From JAWLHA01 sp041690535 (GTDB lineage Bacteria; Pseudomonadota; Gammaproteobacteria; Thiohalomonadales; Thiohalomonadaceae), in contig JAWLHA010000025.1 in assembly GCA_041690535.1 (NCBI GenBank), forward strand, positions 1 to 57,477: a stretch of 57,477 nucleotides of DNA, written 5' to 3'. The notes beneath the pieces are model-generated. The model was not told where the DNA came from. It did not search any database and was given only the letters and a program-made list of their open reading frames with translations. Of the stretch, positions 27,820 to 35,575 are shown one piece after another. The translations under genes were made by a program, and so were the position numbers. Every line of letters begins with the position of its first letter. Positions within the stretch are counted from its first letter, which is position 1.

Positions 27820-29496
27820 ATGATGATGGAAGACACTTTCCTGCAAATGGGGGCGGTTTTGGGGCTGGCGGCGGTCGGGGGCTTTTTGGCCCAGGTGCTG
27901 CGTCAGCCGTTGATCGTGGCCTTCATTGCGGTCGGCATTCTATTGGGGCCCTCCGGCTTTGGATTGGTGGTGCACAGCAGCGAAATCGAGCTTTTCGCGC
28001 GGCTTGGCATCGCCCTGCTGCTGTTCGTGGTCGGGTTGAAGCTGGACCTCCATATCATCCGCACGGTCGGGCCGGTGGCGCTCGCCTCCGGTCTCGGTCA
28101 GGTGGTCTTTACCTCCGTGGTCGGGTATGTGATCGGCCTGCTGCTCGGCATGTCCCACATCACTGCCCTCTACGTGGCGGTGGCCCTGACCTTCTCCAGC
28201 ACCATCATCATCGTCAAGCTGCTCTCCGACAAGAAAGAGGTGGATTCCCTGCATGGACGCATCGCGGTGGGCTTCCTCATCGTTCAGGACATCGTGGTGG
28301 TGCTGGTCATGATTGGCCTGACCGCCATGGGGCACGCCGGTGAGGGCGTCAGCCTGGGCTGGGAGGCCGTGCAGATCCTCATCAAGGGCGCGCTGATGCT
28401 GGCGGCGGTGGCCTTGCTGATGCGCTACGTACTGCCCGGATTGCTGCACCGCCTGGCCCACTCCTCGGAGCTGTTGATGCTGTTCGCCATCGCCTGGGCG
28501 GTGCTGGGCGGGGCAGCGGGCGACGCGCTCGGTTTCAGCAAGGAGGTGGGCGCCTTCCTGGCCGGGATCTCCATCGCCTCCACCGCCTATCGCGAGCAGG
28601 TGGCGGCGCGGCTGGTCAGTCTGCGCGACTTTCTGCTGCTGTTCTTCTTCATCGAGCTGGGGGCCACGCTGGACATGAGTGTCCTTGGCGCCCAGGTCGG
28701 GGCCGCCGCCATCTTCTCGGTCTTCGTTTTGATCGGCAACCCGCTCATCGTCATGGCCATCATGGGTTACATGGGCTACCGCAAGCGCACCGGCTTCCTG
28801 GCAGGGCTGGCGGTGGCCCAGATCAGCGAATTCTCCCTCATTCTGGCGGCACTCGGATTCAGCCTTGGCCACCTGAGCCAGGAGACAGTCGGGTTGATCA
28901 CCCTGGTGGGCCTGATCACCATCAGCGCCTCCACCTACATGATTCTCTACTCCCATGCGATCTACGAGCGCATCGCGCCGTGGCTTTCAATCTTTGAGCG
29001 CAAGGTGGCACACCGGGAGCTGGACAGCCCGCTGGACGAGGGGGGGCGCGTCGACATCCTACTCATTGGTCTGGGCCGTTTCGGGGCCGCGATGGCGGCA
29101 AGCCTCCGCGAACGGGGCTGCCGGTTGCTGGCCGTGGACTTCGATCCCGAGGCCGTACGCCAGCACACCCGCGACGGCTACACTGTGCACTACGGCGATG
29201 CCGAGGACCCCGAGTTTGTGGCCTCTCTCCCGCTGCAGCGGTCCGAGTGGGTGGTCAGCACCGTGCGTGACCGCTCGATAAACCAGATGCTGCTGCATGG
29301 ACTGCGGCAACAAGGTTACCAGGGCAAGGTGGCGCTCTCCGCCTCGAGTCGCCGGGAGGCGCGGACGTACGAGGAGGAGGGGGTGGACCGGGTGTTCATT
29401 CCCTACGCCGATGCCGCCGAAGAGGCCGCGGAGCGCCTGGCGCCCTCGAAAAATGTTTCGGAGCCCGCCCTTCGAATGGCCGGAGAGAACCTGTGA
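27820..29496 (+). CDS. CPA2-family cation:proton antiporter with TrkA_N domain (second)
   Basis: A 558-residue KefB-like antiporter. Membrane region to about residue 390, including the FSSTIIIVKLLSDKKEVDSLHG segment, then a NAD-type Rossmann domain with IGLGRFGAAMAASL (about 413-426) and VDFDPEAV. Three overlapping ATGs at 27820-27828 could start it. It overlaps the following universal stress gene by 4 bases (GTGA), so the two are coupled. Pairing of a Kef-type antiporter with a Usp protein is seen in other bacteria and suggests nucleotide or stress control of the transport. Confidence 0.9.
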   Translation: MMMEDTFLQMGAVLGLAAVGGFLAQVLRQPLIVAFIAVGILLGPSGFGLVVHSSEIELFARLGIALLLFVVGLKLDLHIIRTVGPVALASGLGQVVFTSVVGYVIGLLLGMSHITALYVAVALTFSSTIIIVKLLSDKKEVDSLHGRIAVGFLIVQDIVVVLVMIGLTAMGHAGEGVSLGWEAVQILIKGALMLAAVALLMRYVLPGLLHRLAHSSELLMLFAIAWAVLGGAAGDALGFSKEVGAFLAGISIASTAYREQVAARLVSLRDFLLLFFFIELGATLDMSVLGAQVGAAAIFSVFVLIGNPLIVMAIMGYMGYRKRTGFLAGLAVAQISEFSLILAALGFSLGHLSQETVGLITLVGLITISASTYMILYSHAIYERIAPWLSIFERKVAHRELDSPLDEGGRVDILLIGLGRFGAAMAASLRERGCRLLAVDFDPEAVRQHTRDGYTVHYGDAEDPEFVASLPLQRSEWVVSTVRDRSINQMLLHGLRQQGYQGKVALSASSRREARTYEEEGVDRVFIPYADAAEEAAERLAPSKNVSEPALRMAGENL

Positions 29497-30452
29497 AGCA
29501 CTTTCAAAACATCCTCTATGTGTCCCCGGCTTCGGTTGAACGGGATTCGGCCCTTGCGCGGGCGGTGTCGCTGGCGGAGAACAATCAGGCCACTCTGACG
29601 GTCATCAATGTGATTCCGCCGCTGCCCGCGGGGGGAGAGCTGCCTGCCGGCCGCTCCGATTTTCAGGCACGCGCCGAGGCCGAATGTCGGCAGGCCCTGG
29701 AAGCCTTGGTGGCCCCCTACCGCGGACGCCTCGCCATTCAGCTCCAGGTGCTGGTGGGGCAGACCTTTCTGGAGACCATACGCGCCGTCATTCGCAACGC
29801 CCATGATCTCGTCATCAAGCCCGCCGAAAACCCGGACTTCCTGGAGCGGCTGTTCGGCAGCGACGATATGCACCTGCTGCGTAAGTGCCCATGCCCCGTC
29901 TGGCTGATGAAGCCGGGGGAGAAATCCAATTATCAGCGCATCCTCGCCGCGGTCGACTTCGATCCGAATGGACCCGAGTCGCCGGAGCAGGGGCCGAACG
30001 CGGAAATCCTCGAACTGTCCAGTTCGCTGGCCATCTCCGATTTTGCCGAGCTTCATCTGGTTCATGCCTGGGATGCTCCCGCCGAAATGCTGCTGCGCTC
30101 CTGGAGCGACAACCCGGATGAAGCCGCCTTGAGCTATGTGGAGGGCGAACGTTCACGCCATCAAATGGGCATGGACGCCATCCAGCGCCGGCTGCGCGAG
30201 CGGATCGGCCAAGAGGCTTATGAGTACCTTTCTCCCCGTTACCACCTGATCCAGGGGGCGGCAAAACAGGTGATACCGCAAACGGCCGAGCGCGTGGGGG
30301 CTGACTTGGTGGTCATGGGAACGCTGGCACGAACCGGCGTCACCGGCTTTTTCATCGGCAACACGGCCGAGACCATTCTCGAGCAGCTGCGATGCTCTGT
30401 GCTTGCGATCAAGCCTCCCGGGTTTGTATCGCCAGTCACGGCTGCGGGATAG
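29493..30452 (+). CDS. Tandem universal stress protein
   Basis: A 319-residue soluble protein with two UspA domains. Domain 1 (residues 1-145) is divergent: it has the NILYVSPASVERDSALARA strand-helix but a weak nucleotide loop. Domain 2 (about 150-310) ends with the classic VVMGTLARTGVTGFFIGNTAE and ETILEQLRCSVLAIKP. The architecture is that of UspE. It starts with GTG at 29493 inside the end of the antiporter gene. It probably acts with that antiporter. Confidence 0.9.
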   Translation: MKHFQNILYVSPASVERDSALARAVSLAENNQATLTVINVIPPLPAGGELPAGRSDFQARAEAECRQALEALVAPYRGRLAIQLQVLVGQTFLETIRAVIRNAHDLVIKPAENPDFLERLFGSDDMHLLRKCPCPVWLMKPGEKSNYQRILAAVDFDPNGPESPEQGPNAEILELSSSLAISDFAELHLVHAWDAPAEMLLRSWSDNPDEAALSYVEGERSRHQMGMDAIQRRLRERIGQEAYEYLSPRYHLIQGAAKQVIPQTAERVGADLVVMGTLARTGVTGFFIGNTAETILEQLRCSVLAIKPPGFVSPVTAAG

Positions 30453-30470
30453 CGGAGGACCTCGCCCCCG

Positions 30471-30600
30471 TAGCGAAAGGGCCGCACGCGGTGGAACGCC
30501 TGCGTGCTCAAGGTATTCCTGCGGTGTAGGGGGATGCGGTGGAACCGGCCGTGCTCATCCAGGCACACATTGCCCGCGCCAGTATGCTGATCGTGGAGCC
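30471..30600 (+). pseudogene. TrkA_N (antiporter NAD-binding) domain remnant
   Basis: Reads HAVERLRAQGIPAV, an in-frame TAG, then GDAVEPAVLIQAHIARASMLIV. This is the middle of a KefB/KefC-type Rossmann domain (normally ...PAVYGDA...). The glycine motif upstream and everything downstream are gone. It points to a third CPA2 gene lost from this island. Confidence 0.6.
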
Positions 30601-30747
30601 TGTATGCGGGCGCGTCATCGGCAAACACGGTCATTCACCTGAGAGCTGTTTCTCGGAGGTGTCACGCGTAACATGCTTGCTGATTCAACATGCGATGTGC
30701 TTATTGTCCATGATGACCCGGCCACTTATCATTTGACCAAGGTTTGA
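30600..30747 (+). pseudogene. Universal stress protein remnant (second)
   Basis: After VIGKHGHSPESCF there is a frame change and then GVTRNMLADSTCDVLIVHDD, ending in TGA at 30745. This is a Usp C-terminus (G-S/G-V-T-R-x-M-L-x-x-S-x-C-D-V-L-I-V). The N-terminal part is missing. It is joined directly to the TrkA_N remnant, so a deletion fused two lost genes. Confidence 0.6.
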
Positions 30748-30775
30748 CTTGAGGCGAAGGACTGGCTGGCCAACC

Positions 30776-31267
30776 ATGCGGAAAACAATAAAAGTAATCG
30801 TTCTTCTCACCGCATTCCCTGTCTCGGCGGTAGCTGGCGGTTTGATTGGCTCCACGATCCCCCCCCTTCCGCCGGGACTGGTCCAGGGGCAGGGCGCGTG
30901 CGTCGGCGAGGGCAATGGCCAGGCGCCTTGTAACCACTCCATTGGCATCCTCGAGAATGCCAAGGGCGAATCGACGGTGCTGTTTGGGGCGCGGCTTGCC
31001 GGTCGCAATGCCGCCAAAGAGGCGCTCTGGACCATAACCGATACGATGGCTTACCCACGGCTGGCCGACGGGCAGGCCTTGATGATCACCACGTGTCGAG
31101 TGGCTGGGGGGGAGGAGGACGGCACCTTATTCGCTGCGGTTCGCCTGACGGATGATGAGTGGTTCACCGACGTTGCATACACCCTGCACTACGATCTGGC
31201 CACCGGCAAGCTCCAACGGCGGAAGGGCGTGGGCGTGGAGTGCCTGAACGAGGGCTGGGGGCTCTGA
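30776..31267 (+). CDS. Secreted hypothetical protein
   Basis: A 163-residue protein with a Sec signal peptide (MRKTIKVIVLLTAFPVSAVAG, cut near residue 21). The mature part has four to five cysteines (ACVGEGN, PCNHS, TTCRV, VECLNEG) that could pair as disulfides in the periplasm. The ATG at 30776 was chosen because it gives a clean signal peptide; a TTG at 30749 would add nine poorly fitting residues. I do not recognise the family. Confidence 0.65.
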   Translation: MRKTIKVIVLLTAFPVSAVAGGLIGSTIPPLPPGLVQGQGACVGEGNGQAPCNHSIGILENAKGESTVLFGARLAGRNAAKEALWTITDTMAYPRLADGQALMITTCRVAGGEEDGTLFAAVRLTDDEWFTDVAYTLHYDLATGKLQRRKGVGVECLNEGWGL

Positions 31268-31350
31268 CCATCAACATGGTATTCTGCCGCACCCGCGCTT
31301 CCGGGTGACCGGCCTCGGTGTTACCCGGTTATCGCGGGCATCGGGAGCGG

Positions 31351-31423
31351 GTAGGGTGGATAAGCGCAGCGCATCCACCGTAGGGCGTCGAATTGGTGGG
31401 TGCGCTGCGCCTAGCCACCCTAC
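31351..31423. repeat. GTAGGGTGGATAAGCG palindrome (family C core)
   Basis: A 73-base palindrome with the same core as family C, including the central GGCGTCGAATTGGTGG also found at 44770. Terminal GAGCACCGAACAG repeats are not present here. The rest of the 31268-31663 gap contains the cold-shock leader and no gene. Confidence 0.7.
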
Positions 31424-31663
31424 TGCGGTAGGTTCGCATCCCGAGGAGAGTAGCAAACTGCAGTCGATCAAGTAGTTGCGGTCGTCGGAAAAGAGTCGCC
31501 CCAAAACAATGGCAAATGGCGGAGAATGGGCCTATAGTTAGTGGAGCTACGGATTTTGGTATTTGGCAGTTTGGTTGTTCCTCCGTGTTACACCTGAACC
31601 ACCCATTTCAAGACCTGTACGCGACCCACACACCGTTCAATTTCTGTATAAAAGGTAATTCTC

Positions 31664-31867
31664 ATGGCTACAGGTACTGTCAAGTGGTTCAACGAATCCA
31701 AGGGTTTCGGCTTCATCACCCAGGATGACGGCGGCGCCGACGTGTTTGTCCATTTCAGCGCGATCCAGAGCTCCGGCTTCAAGACCCTGAACGAAGGTCA
31801 GAAGGTCAGCTTCAACCTGGAAAACGGTCCCAAGGGCCCGCAGGCGAGCAACGTCACCGCTCAGTAA
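31664..31867 (+). CDS. Cold-shock protein (CspA family)
   Basis: A 67-residue single OB-fold RNA chaperone. RNP1 KGFGFI (residues 16-21) and RNP2 DVFVHF (residues 30-35) are intact. The protein binds single-stranded RNA and DNA and melts structures in the cold. The upstream 110-150 bases are AT-richer than the neighbourhood with a possible -10 (TATAGT at 31542), compatible with a structured cold-shock leader; I cannot show its fold. A hairpin terminator follows directly. Confidence 0.95.
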   Translation: MATGTVKWFNESKGFGFITQDDGGADVFVHFSAIQSSGFKTLNEGQKVSFNLENGPKGPQASNVTAQ

Positions 31868-31892
31868 CGCGCGCCAGGTACTGCAGTAAAGA

Positions 31893-31917
31893 AACCCCGC
31901 TTCGGGGGGTATTTTTG
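31893..31917 (+). terminator. Rho-independent terminator of the csp gene
   Basis: Stem ACCCCG/CGGGGGGT around a short CTT-like loop, followed by ATTTTT. It stands 26 bases after the csp stop and also separates csp from the convergent fcc operon. Confidence 0.85.
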
Positions 31918-31978
31918 TGTCCGGCTCCTTCTCGCCGTCGCGCCCCGGTTGCTGGGGCGCGACGACGAGATCACCCGC

Positions 31979-32653
31979 CTATCTGGCGTAGTAGCGGGCC
32001 ACTGCGTCGATCTCCGCGTCGGTCAGCGGCATGGCGAACTGCCCCATGCCGTGATGCACGTCGTTGGCGCGACGGCCGTCGCGGTAGTTCTCCAGGGTGC
32101 GCACCAGGTACTCGTAGGGCTGTCCCGCCAGAGCCGGACTCTCGTTTTTCCCGCCCTGGCCCTTCAGGCCATGGCAGGCGGCGCAGGAGGTGAGCAGGCG
32201 GGACGGATCGCCCTTGCGCACCAAGGTGTGCTGGAGCGGGGTCATCGGCTCGGAGTTGCGCGCCCCCAGGGGCAGGCTGGCATAGTAGGCGGCCACGTCC
32301 GCCATCTCTTGCTCGCTCATCTGGCGGGCCAGCGCCACCATGGGGTCGGCGCGGCCGTCCTCGTTACGCCGTTCGTCCTTATAGTCCTTCAGCATCTTGT
32401 AGGTGTACTCGGCCCGCTGGCCGGCCACGCTCGGCCAGTTGCGGGTGGGGGCGACCCCTTCGACGCCGTGGCAGGAGGCGCAGAACTGGTTTTGGTGCAC
32501 CTGACGGCCCCGGTTCACATCGCCCGCGGGCATGGTCGAGAGCGTCTTGTCCAGCGTGGCAGGGGTCCAGGAGGCGACCTCCCGGGCCACCTCCCCGTGG
32601 GCTTGGGCCGCCAGTCCCAGCGAGGCGGCGGCCAGAAGTATTCTGATTTTCAT
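31979..32653 (-). CDS. fccA: Dihaem cytochrome c (FccA-like)
   Basis: A 224-residue periplasmic cytochrome with a Sec signal (MKIRILLAAASLGLAAQAHG) and two CxxCH sites, C58ASCH62 and C157AACH161. The two-domain layout matches cytochrome c4 and the dihaem subunit of flavocytochrome c sulfide dehydrogenase. It begins 9 bases after fccB on the same strand, so it is the natural electron acceptor of the FccB flavin. It is the last gene of the five-gene operon, ending toward the csp terminator. A free c4-type carrier is the alternative. Confidence 0.85.
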   Translation of the reverse strand: MKIRILLAAASLGLAAQAHGEVAREVASWTPATLDKTLSTMPAGDVNRGRQVHQNQFCASCHGVEGVAPTRNWPSVAGQRAEYTYKMLKDYKDERRNEDGRADPMVALARQMSEQEMADVAAYYASLPLGARNSEPMTPLQHTLVRKGDPSRLLTSCAACHGLKGQGGKNESPALAGQPYEYLVRTLENYRDGRRANDVHHGMGQFAMPLTDAEIDAVARYYAR

Positions 32654-32662
32654 GGTCGTTCC

Positions 32663-34009
32663 TCAGGCGAAGCTGTCGTCGGTGATGGTCTTCATCCAGG
32701 CCTGCTGGTAGACCGCGCCGGTGCGGATCTGCGCGCGGGTGGCGTCCAGAGGCAGGTAGCGGGCCCCGTTGATGCGGGCGATCTTGCCGTCCTTCAGCTT
32801 GAACACATCCGCCACGTACAGGCCGTACTCGCTGCCTGCCAGGGCGTAGCAGGTGTTCTTCCACAGCGGCTCCTCAGTGGGGCGGCCGGCGAGCAGGTCC
32901 ACCACCGCACGTGCCACCACCTTGCCCTGGTTGTTGGCGGAGAAGCCGGACTTGGGCATGGCGTCGGCGATACAGGCGTCGCCGATAACGTGAACGTTGG
33001 GGTGGATGGCCGACTCGTGGGTGCGCCGGTCGATGGGGCACCACCCCTTCTCATCGGTCAGTCCCATCTGGTAGGCGACCTTACCGGCGGTCATGGGGGG
33101 CACCACGTTGATCACATCGGCGCGGTGCAGGCCGTTGTCCGCCTCCAGCTCCATGCGGACCGGGTCGATGCGTCGCACCGTACCGCCGTCGCTGGCGGGC
33201 ACCCAGGCAAGGCGGCTCGGCTCGGCGTAATCGCGCATCGGCCACTCCCCCTCGGTAGGCATGCCTTCGCGGAACTTCGCCGGGACGTTGAAGCCGTACA
33301 GACGATTCCATCCCAGAATCATGGTCTGGTCGGTGACGAAGCCGTCCTTGGGGTCGAGGATCAGCACCTTGCCGGTGGGGTTGTGACGTCCCATCCATTC
33401 GGTCACCAGGGCCGCCCGCTCGTAGGGGCCGGGGGGGCAACGGTAGGGCCCGCCCGGGGCCACGATGACGAACGTCCCGCCCTGGGGCATGGCCTTTAGC
33501 TGGTTGGCGAGCAGCTGGGTCTGGCTTCCGGGGATCCAGCCCGAGGGGATCCTGGTCTCGGCCACCTCTTTGCTGTAGCCCTCGATGGCGTCGTAGTGCA
33601 GCTGGATGCCGGGGGAGACAATGAGCCGGTCGTAGCGGATGCGGCTGCCGCCGGCGGTGGCCACCTCCTGCTTCACCGGGTCGAGCCCCACCGCGGTGTC
33701 GATGATCACCTCGATCCCGTAGCGGTTCTTCAAGGCGTCGTAGCTCACCTCCAGATCCGACATGCCGATGTGGCCGGTGAGCACCTCACTGGAACCATAG
33801 GGGCGGATGTAGATGGGGTTGCGCTCGATCAGGGTGACGCGCACGTTGCGGTCGGCCAGCTTGATGTACTTGGCCGCGGTGGCGCCACCGACGCCCCCGC
33901 CCACGATCACCACATGGGGGGCGGCGCTGGCGAAGGCGCTGCGACCCACCAGGCCGGAGCCGGCGAGGGTGCCGGCGCCCAGCAGTTTCAGAAAGTCTCT
34001 GCGTTGCAT
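32663..34009 (-). CDS. fccB: Flavocytochrome c sulfide dehydrogenase, flavoprotein subunit
   Basis: A 448-residue FAD protein that oxidises sulfide to sulfur or polysulfide in the periplasm and passes electrons to the cytochrome subunit. The twin-arginine signal is RRDFLK (residues 3-8). The FAD-binding GGGVGGATAAKYI lies at 37-49. The redox-active disulfide partners are both present: C191 in RCPPGPYER and C387 in KNTCY, which correspond to the pair known from Allochromatium FccB. GDACIADAMPKSGFSANNQGK is also typical. Only this Tat signal is needed for the folded flavoprotein. It lies between the small cytochrome and the dihaem subunit. Confidence 0.93.
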   Translation of the reverse strand: MQRRDFLKLLGAGTLAGSGLVGRSAFASAAPHVVIVGGGVGGATAAKYIKLADRNVRVTLIERNPIYIRPYGSSEVLTGHIGMSDLEVSYDALKNRYGIEVIIDTAVGLDPVKQEVATAGGSRIRYDRLIVSPGIQLHYDAIEGYSKEVAETRIPSGWIPGSQTQLLANQLKAMPQGGTFVIVAPGGPYRCPPGPYERAALVTEWMGRHNPTGKVLILDPKDGFVTDQTMILGWNRLYGFNVPAKFREGMPTEGEWPMRDYAEPSRLAWVPASDGGTVRRIDPVRMELEADNGLHRADVINVVPPMTAGKVAYQMGLTDEKGWCPIDRRTHESAIHPNVHVIGDACIADAMPKSGFSANNQGKVVARAVVDLLAGRPTEEPLWKNTCYALAGSEYGLYVADVFKLKDGKIARINGARYLPLDATRAQIRTGAVYQQAWMKTITDDSFA

Positions 34010-34022
34010 TTTGACTGTTACC

Positions 34023-34331
34023 TCACTTCAAAGGCTGGGCGGCGAAGAACTCCGCCATCGCCTTGATTTCGGCCTCGCTGAAGCCGGTGGCCAAACTTCC
34101 CATCAGGGTCGAGGGGCGCGCGCCGCTGCGAAAGTCGGTCATGGCCCGGATGAACTCCTCCTGCTCCATGCCGGCGAGCGGCATGAGCGCCAACGCCTCG
34201 AGCCGCCCCTGGGTGCCGTGGCAGGCCGCGCAGGTGTTGGCCATCATTTCGCCGGTGCGCTGCGCCTCCGCCTGGACAGCGGAAGTCGCGAACGCCAGAC
34301 CGGCGGCGAAAAGGGATGCGTACAACTTCAT
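34023..34331 (-). CDS. Small monohaem cytochrome c
   Basis: A 102-residue periplasmic cytochrome with a Sec signal of about 22 residues and haem site C34AACH38. A methionine in PLAGM or in TLMGS could be the sixth ligand. The start ATG at 34331 has an excellent GGAGGAG site. It resembles cytochrome c-553/c-554 types that accompany fcc genes. It is placed between fccB and the membrane genes, and may shuttle electrons from FccAB to the membrane module. Confidence 0.88.
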   Translation of the reverse strand: MKLYASLFAAGLAFATSAVQAEAQRTGEMMANTCAACHGTQGRLEALALMPLAGMEQEEFIRAMTDFRSGARPSTLMGSLATGFSEAEIKAMAEFFAAQPLK

Positions 34332-34348
34332 CGATTTCTCCTCCGGGA

Positions 34349-35572
34349 TCAGCGGAACCAGACGTAGAGGCCCACGGCGAAGTAGTGGACGATCCACAGC
34401 ACGATCATCCACAGGGCCATACTGCCCATGCGGGTGACGAACGGGCCGGGGGTGTAGACACCCTGGGTGCGACCGGCCTGCCAGGCCACGGTCAGCAGGT
34501 AACCGAGCACCCCGCCGCCGAGCACGCCGAAGGTGACAAAGAAGGTGATGGTGCTGTACCAGTCCATATTCACCTGGTAGTCGAGGGCGTCGTAGCCGAA
34601 CACCCCGAACAGCACGCTCCAGCGCAGCGCCTCGCGGGCCGCCGCCACCACGATGAGCGCCACCGCGCCCACGCCGAGCACCGAATAGGCCCAGCCGCTC
34701 TCCATGCGCCCGTTCACCCAGCGGGCAAAGGCGACGAAGCCGAGCAGGGCGGCGAGGGCGACGAACACCCAGGGGGAGGTAACGAACGCCGCCTGGTTCT
34801 CCGGCAGGGTGGCCATCCACAGCGCGCCGAAGGTCACGGCAATGACGCCGCCGACGGCGATCAGCCCCTGACCCAGCCGGCCGGTCCAGGCCAGATAGCC
34901 GCGGTCGTAGTCGGCCCGGGCGGCGTAGTAGCGCTGGTAGCCCACCAGCAGCGCACCGGCCACCGGGATCGAGAGGGCGATGAAGAAGCCGAAGCGCCAC
35001 AGGTTGAAGGTGTGCAGGGTGGTCCCGCTGGTGTCCAGGTTACCGCCGGGGGCGTACCACTCCACCCACTGGTCGGGGAACAGCATCTGGTAGGTGAGGG
35101 CGTGCATGATGTAGCCCACCACCAGCATCAGCGCGATGGAGAGGAGCATGCTGCCGGGGCAGGTGCTCTTCTTGCGCGCCGCCAGGCCCGGGTTCAGGGA
35201 GTGAAACACGTACATGAGCAGGTAGCCCGCGATGAGGATGAAGATGAAGCCGATCACCCACCAGGCGGAGAGCACGTTGGAGGCGTACCACATGGGGTCG
35301 AACAGCACCTGCACGAACAGCAGCGGCGCGACGCCGAGCAGCACGGCCACCGAGGTCATCACCTTGGCCACGCCGAGCATCGCCTGGGCGAGGCGGCGGC
35401 GGTTGGGGTCGCTGCTGAGCGCACCCCACAGGGTCAGGCCGGAGGCCCCCAGCATCATCTGCACCGCAGCGATGTGCAGGGCGAAGGTGAGCACCCCGAG
35501 CACCAGGAAGATCACCGGGTGCGAGGGGATCCCCGCGGGATCCCGCAGGGCGTAGAGCATGGCGGTATCCAT
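34349..35572 (-). CDS. Partner membrane protein of the bd-like complex
   Basis: A 407-residue protein with roughly nine to ten membrane segments and no haem c motif. It begins 3 bases after the bd-like gene and is surely its partner, in the position CydB would take. Histidines within or near membrane segments (LTFALHIAAVQMM, VGYIMHALTYQMLF, IVHYFAVG) are candidates for haem b ligands, but I cannot prove haem binding. It is not a standard CydB by eye; I would class it as the second subunit of an atypical cytochrome bd-superfamily complex. Confidence 0.7.
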   Translation of the reverse strand: MDTAMLYALRDPAGIPSHPVIFLVLGVLTFALHIAAVQMMLGASGLTLWGALSSDPNRRRLAQAMLGVAKVMTSVAVLLGVAPLLFVQVLFDPMWYASNVLSAWWVIGFIFILIAGYLLMYVFHSLNPGLAARKKSTCPGSMLLSIALMLVVGYIMHALTYQMLFPDQWVEWYAPGGNLDTSGTTLHTFNLWRFGFFIALSIPVAGALLVGYQRYYAARADYDRGYLAWTGRLGQGLIAVGGVIAVTFGALWMATLPENQAAFVTSPWVFVALAALLGFVAFARWVNGRMESGWAYSVLGVGAVALIVVAAAREALRWSVLFGVFGYDALDYQVNMDWYSTITFFVTFGVLGGGVLGYLLTVAWQAGRTQGVYTPGPFVTRMGSMALWMIVLWIVHYFAVGLYVWFR

Positions 35573-35575
35573 GAG

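Noticed and set aside
31949..33499. A 516-codon plus-strand open frame opposite the fcc genes
   Set aside because: Shadow of fccA/fccB; no recognisable motif. The same applies to 34316-36178, 39015-41054, 43373-44836 and 50322-52595.
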